Below the pieces are notes generated by a model, which did no database searches, was not told the DNA's origin, and saw only the letters and a list, made by a program, of their open reading frames with translations. The translations under genes and the position numbers were made by a program. Below, piece by piece: positions 24,732-35,587 of a stretch of 64,000 bases of DNA. Within the stretch, counting starts at the first letter, position 1. Every line of letters begins with the position of its first letter. Source of the stretch: Magicicada septendecula (Eukaryota > Arthropoda > Insecta > Hemiptera > Cicadidae); the NCBI GenBank assembly GCA_034769895.1, contig CM068370.1, positions 49,795,454-49,859,453 on the forward strand. The letters are read 5' to 3'.

Positions 24732-25564
24732 CAGTGGAACTTGCTTATAACGAGATTCAAGGGACCGGACAAATGTGCTCGTTAAAATTGGGTGTTCGCT
24801 GCATGCGAGTTGTCGACTCGCAAGCCTAAATTTTTATACCGTGATTATCGAACACACAACAAAAAAGTCTACTGTAGAAGAGGCTTTGCACAATACAATT
24901 TTGACATGTTTTACATTCTACGCTTAAAACTGAAATTTAGACTTTAAACATTTTTTAGACGCTAAGATTCTTTTCTGAATATTCCCGTATAGTCCATTCG
25001 CGAAATATAGTAAAAGTCGTTGTGTAGTAAAAACTTACCAAAAATCAGCCAATCCGGTGAAAAACGCAAAACTTTCCTTGCTACATGTATAAAATTTATT
25101 TTTAAATTACAAGAAAATTCACTATATTTTATTTGTCTGTTTGTTCATCGTTCTAAACGGAATCGTCAAAATTATATTTCCCACACAAAACTTAATTAAC
25201 CTTAAAAAAGTCATCTATTTTTATTTGTTTGGTAATTTTGTATCTGTAGATATCAAAACAGTTTCATAATTTATTTAAATAGTCCACGAATTCATCACTT
25301 ATAATATTAGTTTCACTAAATTGCGTTAATGATTTTAAACGAATGTTTAAAACGCTGTATATTGTAAGGAACGTTTTTAGATATTAACCCATGAACAAGC
25401 CTAGGGTAAAACGCTCGTTATAACCAAGTCTCTAACGCGTTCGTACTCGTTAAAAGCGAGTTTAATTATCATTACTAAGGTACAAAACCAAACAAATCTC
25501 GTACTTTAGCTCGTTCCATGCGACTTCTCGTTATAACCGAACTCCTTATTCGCGAGTTCCACTG
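24732..25564. mobile_element. pogo/Tigger-like MITE, 833 bp
   Basis: The left end is CAGTGGAACTTGCTTATAAC and the right end reads CAGTGGAACTCGCGAATAAG on the other strand. Both are flanked by TA (24730-24731, 25565-25566). CAGTGGAAC termini with TA duplication are typical of the pogo/Tigger branch of Tc1/mariner. Subterminal blocks with CTCGTTATAA-like words recur inside both ends. No transposase is encoded. Confidence 0.85.
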
Positions 25565-25566
25565 TA

Positions 25567-28099
25567 GATTGTATAAAGGCTGCGCAAATTTTCAGTTCAT
25601 TAGCACCGGTAGTTATGAGACTACAATAAAGTTCTAATCCTCGTTCCACAACCTTTGTGTTGCTTCTGTTCAAAATTACATGTTTGGTTTGCTACGTTAC
25701 AGCGCTCATTGGTCATAATTAGGTGTATGGTATTTAAAATATCCAAGTTACATTTAAAACAACAAGCAATTATCGAATTTTTAAGTTTTGAAAGTTATAG
25801 CCTGCGCTAATCACAGTTTGCAGACGATACGGATTTAATGTGACGGTTTTATAATATTAAACCTTCTGCCAGTAGATCCGAATTATCAACAGCTGCAGTG
25901 AACAGACAAGATGAGTGTACATTGTAAACAAAGATTACAGTCAGACGACAGATTTCAGGGATACCCAGAGGGAATCAGTGAAAAATTGATATTAAATTTA
26001 CGAAAGTCCAAAAACTAAGCGGCTGACGTTGTTAGAAGTATCTTACTAAATGTGGCCCACGCGTATCAATAATAAACTTTAATTGTAAAACTTTAATTAA
26101 ACGAAAAGCAAACTAAGCAGTTTTCTTCATAGTCATAAGATTTTTTTTTATTTTTCATATGATTACAACCAATCTCCCCGACTAATCAGTGACATTCTCT
26201 TGACCTAAATTTGTTAAAATGATTTAAGTCTCACCTGTATAGACAATTTCTCGCAATTTTTTCAGTAACTTCTGTTCTTTATCTTGTGCATTCAGAAACA
26301 GTTACTCTTCTCGGCTTTCAATACAATTTTACTACTTACACGAGTAATTGAAGCCTTCTGTATTTGTGTAGTTATGGAATCTGCCCTCGGGTCCTCGATC
26401 GCAACTGAAATTACCTGATCTCCACGCAGTGCCGAATTATCCATAACACTAGGGTATGCTGTAGCACCGGGCACAAGGGTCTCAGCTGTCAGAGAGGGGA
26501 CCATCCAGCCATAAATCACAAAAACGTTTTGAAGATAATAATTGTGAAAAAAAACAAATGTCCTCAATCCAATCGTCTTATCGTCAGCTTTTGACGATTC
26601 CAATAGCTAACTGGGAATCTGAAAGACCACTTTCTGTATTAAAACGTATTGAAGACATGTTGAGTTCAGCTATGGAAGATGAGAGATATCTTCATTAGCA
26701 AGCTTGGATATTGAAAGCGAAATACTTGAATCGCTCGATTTAGAAGAAATTATACAAGACTTCGTTGAGACAAAATCAAGAAAAAATATATCGATTAGTA
26801 TTTTCGAAACTTATTTTCTATTATGCTTATTGTAATCACTATTTAGCTCAATATGTGTTGTAATTTGAGAGTTTAATAAAACAGTTGTTAAATTTTGAAA
26901 TTGTATATACCATTTATCAGTGTAAATAATGGATAAAGGTTAAATTTTGAATCGCGGGGGGGCACCAGTACGATGGCAGCATAGGGCACCACGCACTTCT
27001 AATCCGCCGACGTATCAAAAGGCAACATTTCTACAACTTTTTTATAGTACTTTTATATTAGATTTTTATTGGTTTTGCTTGCACAACCCAGAGGCGGATG
27101 TCATAGAACAAAATTGATGTTATCACCTAAACAGTACTTCTTTTGCTTTGTTTTACTAACTGGAAAATTGACAAAATGGAAAAGTTGAGAGAATGCTTCT
27201 AATTGCTGTACCGCTGAATGATGATTATGTTAGAAAATCTGTTTGTAATTTTAAAAATAGAGATAAGTAGATAAATTGCGTGAATGTAATTTGCCACACC
27301 GTTTAAAGAACCTAGAACTATGGGCGATTTGCCTCACCGGCCAAGCAACTAAGTCGCAAGGAAAGGTGTTGAATAAATTGCCACACCACGGCCGGGTGTC
27401 AGGGAGGTAACTGAGGAAGTGCTTGTGAGAAAATATTTTACCATTTACTTGTCCATAGTTTTTGCATACAAAATATGATTTCATTTTTGTAAAAGCACAA
27501 AAAACTCGTTAACTCTGTGTAAAGAAAAAAATCTACATCAAAATATGTTGGCCGTTGGCCAAACTATCGTCACAGCATTATGAATGGCACTCTCAAAAAG
27601 TCGACCACGATTTACTTTAAACATTCCATTGCCCATTACAACTTTTATCTTCTCAAGAATTATGTTGGAAGTTTGAATCTTTTGTCCGGAGACAAGGAAA
27701 AAGGCAAAGTAGTGAACGTGCTGCACCATGGAAATCGTGAACAGCTGTTTGAAAAGTTACAGCGATACTTAAAAGTGCCATCCCTCAGACTGTACTACTC
27801 TTCTTTAAGCATAAATATTAGTTTGATAGCCGCCAAATTACTATTCTGTTTTCGTGGTCATTTTCCACCAAAACATTTTATGCATCACCATTTTTTTGTC
27901 AACACATACCAGTTCTCAAGGCCTGTTGTGAAGCAATTTACTGACGTTCATCCTTTGCGATCTGACCCTTTCCTAACTGCTTGACGGTTTGGCAATTCTC
28001 ATATTTTTCTAGATCCTAAAACGGTGTGGGAACAGTAAACAGGCGGGGAGAGGAGTTTGTTGTAGCTATCATAGATTGATCTGAGAATATTAGGCATAA
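25567..28099. other. AT-rich region without recognised genes
   Basis: Two open frames stand out, 103 codons (minus, 26292-26603) and 134 codons (plus, 27580-27984), but neither has a motif I recognise and no splice or promoter context supports them. Confidence 0.4.
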
Positions 28100-28109
28100 A
28101 CCTGAGAAG

Positions 28110-28540
28110 TCAAACAAAAATGCGATTTTACAGAGGAGTAGTAAGTCTGTAATCGCATTTGCTGCCGACGTAATGTACCTTCTTACGTCCAACAATGATG
28201 ATAAACTAAGGAGGAGGCTGAAGGGAAGATAATAAGGAATGTAACAAACCCGAAGAAATGCTCGAATATACTGTAATGAACAATTACGAAGTAGAAGAGC
28301 TTCTGGATTGAGACAGTAAAATAAGGCATATTGAAGAACCTAGGTTTAGGTAGTTTTGACGTGTGAGCTCGACAGTAAAAACGGTAACAACTACGTCCTG
28401 ATGGGATGATCAGAAGAGGCCAGACGCGGGAAAGATGGAAATTCAAAACCAGATAATGCTGATGAAAGGTGCAGCCGAACGGAATAGGCTGGTAAAGTTA
28501 CGGAGGAGTCATAAAGCTTGTGACTAGGAAAGAGATAGTG
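28110..28540 (+). pseudogene. Very degenerate LINE reverse transcriptase fragment
   Basis: The plus strand reads SVIAFAADVMYLLTSNNDDK, a likely decay of the RT motif C FADDV block with one catalytic Asp changed to Ala, followed by KLRRRLK and later a RPDAGKMEIQNQ-like tail with stops. This is the only RT hallmark, so the call is tentative. Confidence 0.45.
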
Positions 28541-28681
28541 AGTAAATCACAGTTTAAAGATGCTTACCGATGAATTTCCCATAAAGCTTCAGGTATATAA
28601 GAGCTTCGGAAAAATAGAACGGTCGATATTCAGAGAATTTACAACTTAATTTACAATAATACAAATAATTATAATAAGTAT

Positions 28682-29241
28682 TGTTACAATCATTTGTTAC
28701 GACATTACAGAACAATCTACGTGTTTCTAGAATGTTCCAGAGGAATCCGGCTGTAATGTAGTGTGCGTACGTGATTTCAACATGCGTTCGCGAGGCTTTT
28801 CTAGACGACGTCGCCAGGCGCGCGCTCTGTGTCAAGGCCGCAATCAGTTACGTCCTAGTGTAACGCTAGTGTATGTGGAATGTTCTGATGTCTGAGCGGG
28901 GTATAAATACAAGGCGTCAGCGGTCTCAGTTCAGTTATTGTCGGGCGATTACGCAGTGCGTTTAATTGGCGATTTACACAGTGGCGTTTCGAGATATTGT
29001 GGCGAAGTATTACGTGTTTTATAATTGTGCGGGACGATTGTAAGACAATTGTGTTTTATATCAGTTGACATTTTTATTTCGTGGGAACAATTTTTATTTG
29101 ATTTGTTGTAAGAGACTGTCTTGTTAATTACAAAATGTTTAATTGTGATAATTAAAGGTGGTGATTAGTAGTTTAATTGGTGTCTTGTATTTAGTTTCCC
29201 ACTGTACCATACGACGATCAGTGAGACCGTCGTGCATAACA
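28682..29241 (+). repeat. Candidate solo LTR carrying a heat-shock-type promoter
   Basis: The ends are complementary (TGTTAC... at 28682; ...ATAACA at 29241), as in LTRs. Inside lie heat-shock-element pentamers, a TATA box and initiator-like sequences in correct order and spacing (separate entry). No coding sequence follows and no PBS is seen. A clear target duplication is not visible. The alternative is a displaced promoter and 5' UTR of a host heat-shock gene. Confidence 0.45.
28724..28936 (+). promoter_or_regulatory. Heat-shock elements, TATA box and initiator
   Basis: At 28724-28738 three alternating pentamers read TTTCT AGAAT GTTCC (nTTCn/nGAAn), a canonical HSF site, with an imperfect fourth unit. 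A second GAA..TTC pair lies at 28878-28885. TATAAATA is at 28902-28909. TCAGTT initiator matches lie at 28926 and 28931, the second with its A 31 bases after the start of the TATA box. The order HSE, HSE, TATA, Inr is that of insect heat-shock promoters. Activity is inferred only. Confidence 0.6.
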
Positions 29242-29246
29242 ATTAC

Positions 29247-29511
29247 TATCCGGGCCGTAAGGCCGTGGTCTTCCAATTTCTTCATGCCGAAAGGTTACCT
29301 CTGGAGGCCAACTTCAGTGTAAGGACTTCAAGAAAGTCCTGACAAGGTATACTGAACCTTTCCCACAGTATTGTGGTTGCACTGACGTACATCTTGTCAG
29401 TTTTCATGAAGTCCTTACACTGGATATAGCCTTCTGAGGCGGGAGCGAAACGTCTGATTAACACCTTTCGGCATGACGAAATTGGAAGACAACGGCCTTA
29501 CGGCCTGGATA
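29247..29511. repeat. Fold-back element, ~265 bp
   Basis: The outer arms (29247-29295 and 29463-29511) pair over about 48 bases with few mismatches. An inner pair (AGTGTAAGGACTTCA near 29312 and its complement near 29421) continues the palindrome. The right arm keeps ~18 bases (GGGAGCGAAACGTCTGATTA region) missing from the left. That segment contains GAAACGTC, as in minimal hammerheads. The TE family was not identified. Confidence 0.75.
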
Positions 29512-29551
29512 ATAATTTTAATAATTGCGATGCCGGCCGTGAATGCCTAAG

Positions 29552-30609
29552 GACCAGCTTGAGTATTATTACAAAAATAATTAATTTTATTTGTTCGTAT
29601 CATTTTCAATTTACTATATTCAATAGTTTCGTACCGTGAATATATTTAGTCTTGTCTGAAACTTCTATACGGTAATTGAGAATTGAGAACTTGTTTATTC
29701 AAGGAAACTTGAAACACGCACGACATCAGCGTATTGGCGTGCAGAAGATGTTAACATGTTTGTTCTCATCTGTGCGTCGCTGTTAGATTCTGTCAGTAAT
29801 TCTGTGGATGTAGTTTTCGCGAGTCATTAACACCTACAATAGTGTTTTGGCACGATTTCGTTTTCCGAGTGCCGGCAGACGCCGTGTTGGTGTCGCAGAA
29901 ATCAGGAACGTTTATACACTCTGTGACATAAACTAAGACAGGACAGCAACTGTTCTGTGTGTGTGGTTTTTTTTTTATTTTAACATACTTAAGATTAAAA
30001 ATAGAAGAAGTCCTGCCTTGACTGTAGCAACATAAATTCGGTTCAAAAGCCTCCGAGTGAAAAATTGGTGTTATAAAAAATTCGGACTCTTTTATATTTT
30101 TATTTTTAACTGGAAGCTATTAACAGTCATTTCATGGCTTTCTACAACTTTTTAAATATTAATAAATCTCACGCGTTGTTTTTTTTTTTTTTTGTAACTT
30201 TCGTGTTTAGTTGTATAACTTCTGTGTAAGTGTGTCGGTACTGTTTTAGGATCCACGAGTTAAAACAGTCGCCGTTATTTCGAATCGAGGTTAAAAATTC
30301 TTTTATTGAATATGTCTCTCTGATTCCTTTAAGAAAATACAGTCTCATGGTGGTCTCAAAAACTAAGGTAATCTACATTTTGCATACAGATGTCCACCAT
30401 AATGTTTCATAGTCATATCGCTATTCTAATTTTTTCGCCATTTCAATTCCTTCCCGCTGCCACAATTGTTTGTCGTTTATTTTAACGCGAAGAATACACA
30501 TAAGTCATATTGAGTCATCACTCGTTTTCTAGTGGTGCTCGGAAGGACACTTTCAGTCCTTAACGTCTTCGCTTTATACTGGAACCGCTGTGCTTCCAGC
30601 CATCTAGAG
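29552..30609. other. AT-rich spacer
   Basis: T-runs at 29968 and 30178-30193; no coding region or terminal repeats recognised. Confidence 0.4.
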
Positions 30610-31287
30610 CAGTGCTTCCCAAACTTTTCAGTCCGCGGACCCCACAAAAAAATTAAAAATTTTACGGACCCCGTCTGAATTAAGAAATAAAATAAAGAGC
30701 AAATGTCAGACAAACTCTTACATTTTAATTGAAATGTATTAAAATCAAAACTCTCTTAACTTGCAAAATTATAATATTAGTGATATCAAACAATAAGTTT
30801 GAAATATTAGGTTTAATGTCTGATAATTTCAGTATTAAGTCACTCTCGACATCAAGTTTATTTCTTAACTTTGCCAATATCGGTTCTATCTTTCCAGCCA
30901 CACGTGTCGAAATCCAGCTACTTAGGGTAAAACCAGCTACACGGAAAAACGTTATGCTTAGATACAGTGCTTATACGTGGACTAACACAGCGCGATCAGT
31001 TCTGTGTTGATGCGGCGCTCTAGTCAGTTCGGCTGACAAACAGATCTGCCACACGACATGATTTAAAGACATTATTAAAGCCATTAGTTTGAAATTACTT
31101 TTCCAATCACAATTAGTTTCAACCAAAACAAATACTTGAATCTTCTACTAATTGTTTCAAGATTCTAAAATTATGATTTTAGACTATACAAAATCGGAGA
31201 AAATTACGGTATATTCTTTTTTTTTTTATTAAAGTGTCCGAGGACCCCCTGAAACATTGTCGCGGACTCCCACTTTGGGAACCACTG
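30610..31287. mobile_element. hAT-type MITE, 678 bp, with 8-bp target duplication
   Basis: The left end is CAGTGCTTCCCAAACTTTTC and the right end, on the other strand, is CAGTGGTTCCCAAAGTGGGA; both continue to a shared GTCCGCG. The flanks are ATCTAGAG (30602-30609) and ATGTAGAG (31288-31295), an 8-bp duplication with one mismatch, diagnostic for hAT elements. The interior is AT-rich with no transposase. Confidence 0.88.
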
Positions 31288-31349
31288 ATGTAGAGAAATC
31301 AACCATCTAGTAACCAGTTGCGGTGGCGAGGCACACGGTAGAGAGGGAG

Positions 31350-31397
31350 ATATGCGCGCGAGCGCGCGCGTGTGTGTGGTGTTTGCGCGCGCGCGTG
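31350..31397. repeat. Alternating CG/TG purine-pyrimidine tract
   Basis: Runs of GCGCGCG and TGTGTG alternate almost without break, a sequence type with Z-DNA potential. Confidence 0.7.
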
Positions 31398-31742
31398 AAA
31401 TGTAGTGTAGGTGTGGCTTTGTTACTTATCTAGTGTAGACATGCCAGACAATACCGCTGTATTATTGTCACCAACTATATGGGAGAGCAGGCCGGCAGAG
31501 TCGTGACCTTGACTCCATACTACGACGCAGCACAGTCGTTGCAATTATGAGTCAGTAACGAAACAACTGTACTCCACTCCTTTTATTTATCTCTCGAGTA
31601 AATTACGTCCATTTGACTGACCACCACAGTACTTAACCATCCCTCCAGCTAGGAAACGGCAGTCATCGTAGCCTCCTCAAACCTTGTGGCCTCCAGTCCA
31701 GTCCTATAACCTTCGTGACCACTTCTCGACTAGCCAGTGTCC

Positions 31743-32058
31743 TGTTCATCATCATCTTTAAGAATTAAATCAAGAATGGTTTGTCCGGTCTCAAATAGGC
31801 AAAGATTAGAGCTGGTCACTCCAGCGCTTCCTCGGACGTCCCACACCTCTCCATCCCCTCGGCTTATAGTTCCATAATTGTTTGGGAATGCGGCAGTCAT
31901 CCATTCGTCAAAGATGTTCCCACCAATTCAGCCGATACTGGACGATCCTGCCGAGTATACTCATAATATTCAGTTCTTGCCGTATGTATGTGTTTCTTCT
32001 ATGATCATGGAGAGTATACCCTGCCACGTGCCTGAGAAATCTTATTTCAGCCGCTTGG
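31743..32058 (-). mobile_element. RTE-like LINE 3' end (second copy of the 5328 family)
   Basis: Reverse complement of 5328-5655 with modest divergence, starting with a CATCATCATC tail. The minus strand shows the same C-terminal RT-like tail, with frame breaks. Confidence 0.65.
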
Positions 32059-32250
32059 ATGCGACTGGCCTGGCCAGTGTCCTGTTTATTTCCATTTTAT
32101 TTTCTTAGTTCTGCTATTAAGATGTCGGCTATTCTAGTTAGGTTCCATTTAACTGTTTTCCTGTCGATACTCGTTATTCATAAATTAGCCCACTTTTTTC
32201 CATCCTCCTTTTTAAAATGTGTATTTATTATGTCAGTCTCGTATTCGATC

Positions 32251-32508
32251 CAGTGGTGTTTCTAGATTGTGCAGTTCTGGAGAGGGGGTAGCTTAGTAAG
32301 TGATATTTAGATAGTAATTAAATATTAACAGTGATATGAAGGCATTGTACTAGGTGGGAACAACAGTAGTAAGTAAACATATAAAGGTAGTGTGCAATAC
32401 ACAGAACAACAAGTACTACATACAGTACATATTTTCAAATATAATAAGAACAGACGGGCTTCTGGAGAGGGCTTGGGCCGCACCGACTCCAAGCTAGAAC
32501 TACCATTG
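32251..32508. mobile_element. Short candidate MITE with CAGTGGT/CAATGGT ends
   Basis: The left end cagtggtgtttctag and the right end (complement CAATGGTAGTTCTAG) are imperfect inverted repeats. Inner words CTGGAGAGGG occur near both ends. No clear target duplication. Confidence 0.35.
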
Positions 32509-33320
32509 TTATTATAGGCCGTGGTTGAAACGCGTGTAAGTCGTTTTGGGAAGCACGTGCGATCTGAATTTGTTCTCAGTCAAGTTAATTTTGTTAGCAG
32601 TCTAATATTCCAGCCTTGTGAATTATTGACGATCCCAATTACTCTTAAGTCTGTCGATGTATCCACACTCAGTAACGTGGCGTGGATGCATAACAGCTGT
32701 TGCCGGTTGTGATAGGCCTAAAACCGAATTCAAATTTTTTCCTAATATGAAGTTTTTTTTTTTTTTTAGAGCCAAGATATTTTTTTAGAATATTTTCTAT
32801 CATTCGCTGGCAGAAGAAGGTCCCGGTTCAACGGGATCTGACTCTATTATACACACAGAATAAATCAGGACACAAATAATCGAATTAAAAATAATAAAGA
32901 CAAACAGAGAAACATATATCTAAACGAACAAGATACAAATAGATAAGTAGGGTACTAGTAGTAACGGGTGCACGTCGATTCCGAAAACGAACCGAACATA
33001 GCGGCTAACTGAGCGTTTTGCCGGATTATACGTCGGCAACACATTGGGTGGACGAATATGCCCCCCCCCCTCCACAGCTGTACAGTGACAACTACTACGC
33101 TGTCCATTACCACACGCAGTAAAACATTGCCGATGTCTACGCCGGCAACACAAGACGGTGGAAGCCGAAAGCAATGGTGCCCAGCAACGCTATGGTCTTT
33201 CTTAATGTTTCCCTACTAATATTGTCTGCATTTCAAATTATTTATTCTATTTATTTATTACTAAAGTATTTATTCTGTGAAATAATTTACCGGTTACATG
33301 GACGCCACGCTACAGCACAT
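32509..33320. other. Unassigned spacer
   Basis: A T-run at 32754-32767 and a C-run near 33061. No gene recognised. Confidence 0.35.
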
Positions 33321-33490
33321 TATCAAGTCCTAAACCTCAACACTTGTCCTATAAAGTCCTAAACGACCATAACTTATCCTGTCAAGTCCTAAACGATCAC
33401 ACTTGCCTTATCAAGTCCTTAACTACCACCACTTGTCCTATCGATTCCTATGTGACCACAACTTATCCTGTCAAGTCCCAAGCGTGAACG
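33321..33490. repeat. ~30-bp tandem repeat, about 5.5 copies
   Basis: AAGTCCT-type words recur at 33325, 33354, 33384, 33413, 33443 and 33473 (period 29-30), with a common CACAACTTGTCC-like second half. Confidence 0.9.
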
Positions 33491-34130
33491 CTTAAGGCTT
33501 GCCACTGTTGGAGACAACGGTCGAGAAGCGATTAGCTGTTCAGGGACAATCTACAATTTTTCAGACCCATTTTAAATGTATTCTTTAAAAACGTCGTTCA
33601 AAAGAAACGTTAAACCTAACTCTTCGCTGTTAACGAAGCCTAAACGAACATTACTCATTGTAAAAATAGAAAATGACACAAGTAAAGAAACGCCTTCGTT
33701 CCACGTTGAAATGTTGTTTAGCCATTAGAGTAAACACAGACACGAACGTCGACCTGTTTCTCTGTCTATCACACAACTACAACCACAGGTAAATTTGTAT
33801 ACACACAATTTAAATTTACTGTTTGCTTTAGGAAAATATCTTAAGAGAATTTTTTGCGGTATAATGGTAATAACTAGCAACTGGTAAGATAAAATCACTT
33901 TGAGTTGAAAATTGGACACGTAATTAAATTTAGCTCTCACCTGAAGTTGAAATTAAATTTGTTGAAAATATACGATACTGTTGTCAAAGGCCAGGTAAAA
34001 AAAAGATGGCAAAAATCTTGAAGGCAATGAAAATGGAATTTGGAGGAGGGCGGCAGGCATATGAATAAAAGGAAGAATAACGAACGATAGAATGAGAGGT
34101 AACACGCACAATGGTAGATGATATCAAAGA
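33491..34130. other. Unassigned AT-rich spacer
   Basis: No motif recognised. Confidence 0.35.
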
Positions 34131-34540
34131 TCATCATCATCATCTTCACAACACGCCATAGGCAAGATGCTGCCTGTTACGCCTTCAAAGATCCTCCAGC
34201 CATTTCTTCCTGGGTCTACCCACACACCTGCGTCCTATAGGTTTGTATTGCCAGAATTGTTAGCTCAGTCTGGAATCTGACATTCTTTCTAAGTGTTCTT
34301 TTTACCGTTGTTTGTAACCTTTTAATTTTTCATAGAAGTTACAGACTTGTAACTCTCCTCTTATGGCCCCTCATTCTTTATACAGTCAAGTTTGGAACAT
34401 CTTTCAACCCCTCTTAAGAACGAGGCCTATATTTTCCTGTCTTGTTTCTTGGTTGTTGTCTATAATTCAAACCCATAGGACAGGGACTGCCATAACTCTA
34501 TAGAACTTTAATTTTGTACCTCGACGCACCTTGTGTCTAA
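34131..34540 (-). mobile_element. LINE 3' end (copy of the 6121 family)
   Basis: Collinear with 6121-6400 and with the complement of 52806-53212. It begins with CATCATCATCATC (a GAT tail on the sense strand). The minus strand encodes RT C-terminal blocks (VLSYGFELW-like, LKRGV-like) with frame breaks. Confidence 0.65.
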
Positions 34541-34734
34541 AAATACGGTAGATTTTCCCACAGATCGTCTGGAAACGTTTACTAAAATATTAATTAAAGC
34601 AGAATAGTATTTAATTACTTCTCTTTTCTAAAATATTGCTTCCAGCATACATATTTATATTCTACTCCTAAACATGAGACATGAGTTGCCATATGGGCTA
34701 AATGTAGTATCGTTCAGTAGAATTAAAAATCGTA

Positions 34735-35110
34735 GTCGTCGTCGTCACGTAACTTACAGCATGTTCCGTCTTCACTGCAGCCATCTCTTCCAGGCCCTAC
34801 CCACAGATCTTCTGCCAACTGGTTTGTAGTCTACAGCGCGCTCTGTAGACGTGCTCCATTCACTGCTGCTTTCGTTCTTCTGTCTTATCACTGATGGAAA
34901 ATATACCCAGTTCGGCAATTATGTGTTCATTACCCATTCGATCCTTAGACGATAACCATTCACGTGCTTTAAAAAATTTATTCCAGCGGTTTGTATATGC
35001 TGCTTTTCTTTTCCGGTCATCCTCCATGTTTCACTAGCATATGTAAGAACAGGTATCGCCATTATTTTATAGAACTTCATTTTAGTATCAGTTCTTGTTT
35101 TGTTTCTTAG
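34735..35110 (-). mobile_element. RTE-like LINE C-terminal fragment
   Basis: The minus strand carries a decayed KFYKIMAIPVLTYASETWRM block near 35040 and a GRAWKRWLQ-like C-terminal end near 34790, which place it in the same LINE group. No intact frame. Confidence 0.55.
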
Positions 35111-35401
35111 TGTCCGTTGTTCATTGCAGGATGCCTTGAGGTGGCATTCCCATCACCTGCTTACCTAATTACAGGCTGGTAACCTGTACTATGGAAATAG
35201 AAAAATCATGGCAAACAACTTAAAGCAGTCCGTGCGTCGTCGAGAAGTCGTATGGAACACCGTGTTCGAATATTCTATAAAGGAGGCAAGCAGACGCCTT
35301 GGAAACTCTTCTTTGACGCCTGAACACCGAATTAATAAGCAATGTAACGTGTGTGCACAGTGATTTTATAACTTTATTTATCAGTGAGTGGTTCCTGGAA
35401 T

Positions 35402-35587
35402 TTATTGTTGTACCTTACACCTTTAAAGGGTGTCTTGTACATTTACAATATGCCACCAAGTAGTTATTGTTGTACCTTACACCTTTAAAGGGTGTCTTGT
35501 ACATTTACAATATGCCACCAAGTAGTTATTGTTGTACCTTACACCTTTAAAGGGCGTCTTGTACATTTACAATATGCCACCAAGTAG
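35402..35587. repeat. 62-bp tandem triplication inside the THAP transposase
   Basis: Units start at 35402, 35464 and 35526, nearly identical (one G/C difference seen). The unit contains the coding segment for a WWHIVNV motif on the minus strand. Because 62 is not a multiple of three, each added copy shifts the frame. Confidence 0.93.

Noticed and set aside
27580-27984. 134-codon open frame as a host gene
   Set aside because: No recognisable domain, no splice or promoter context, and AT-rich DNA allows such a frame by chance.
28682-29241. A complete heat-shock gene
   Set aside because: No hsp70 or small-hsp coding start follows the promoter within the next kilobase.
33321-33490. Possible CRISPR array
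   Set aside because: Units are contiguous and diverged, with no unique spacers, in a eukaryotic context.
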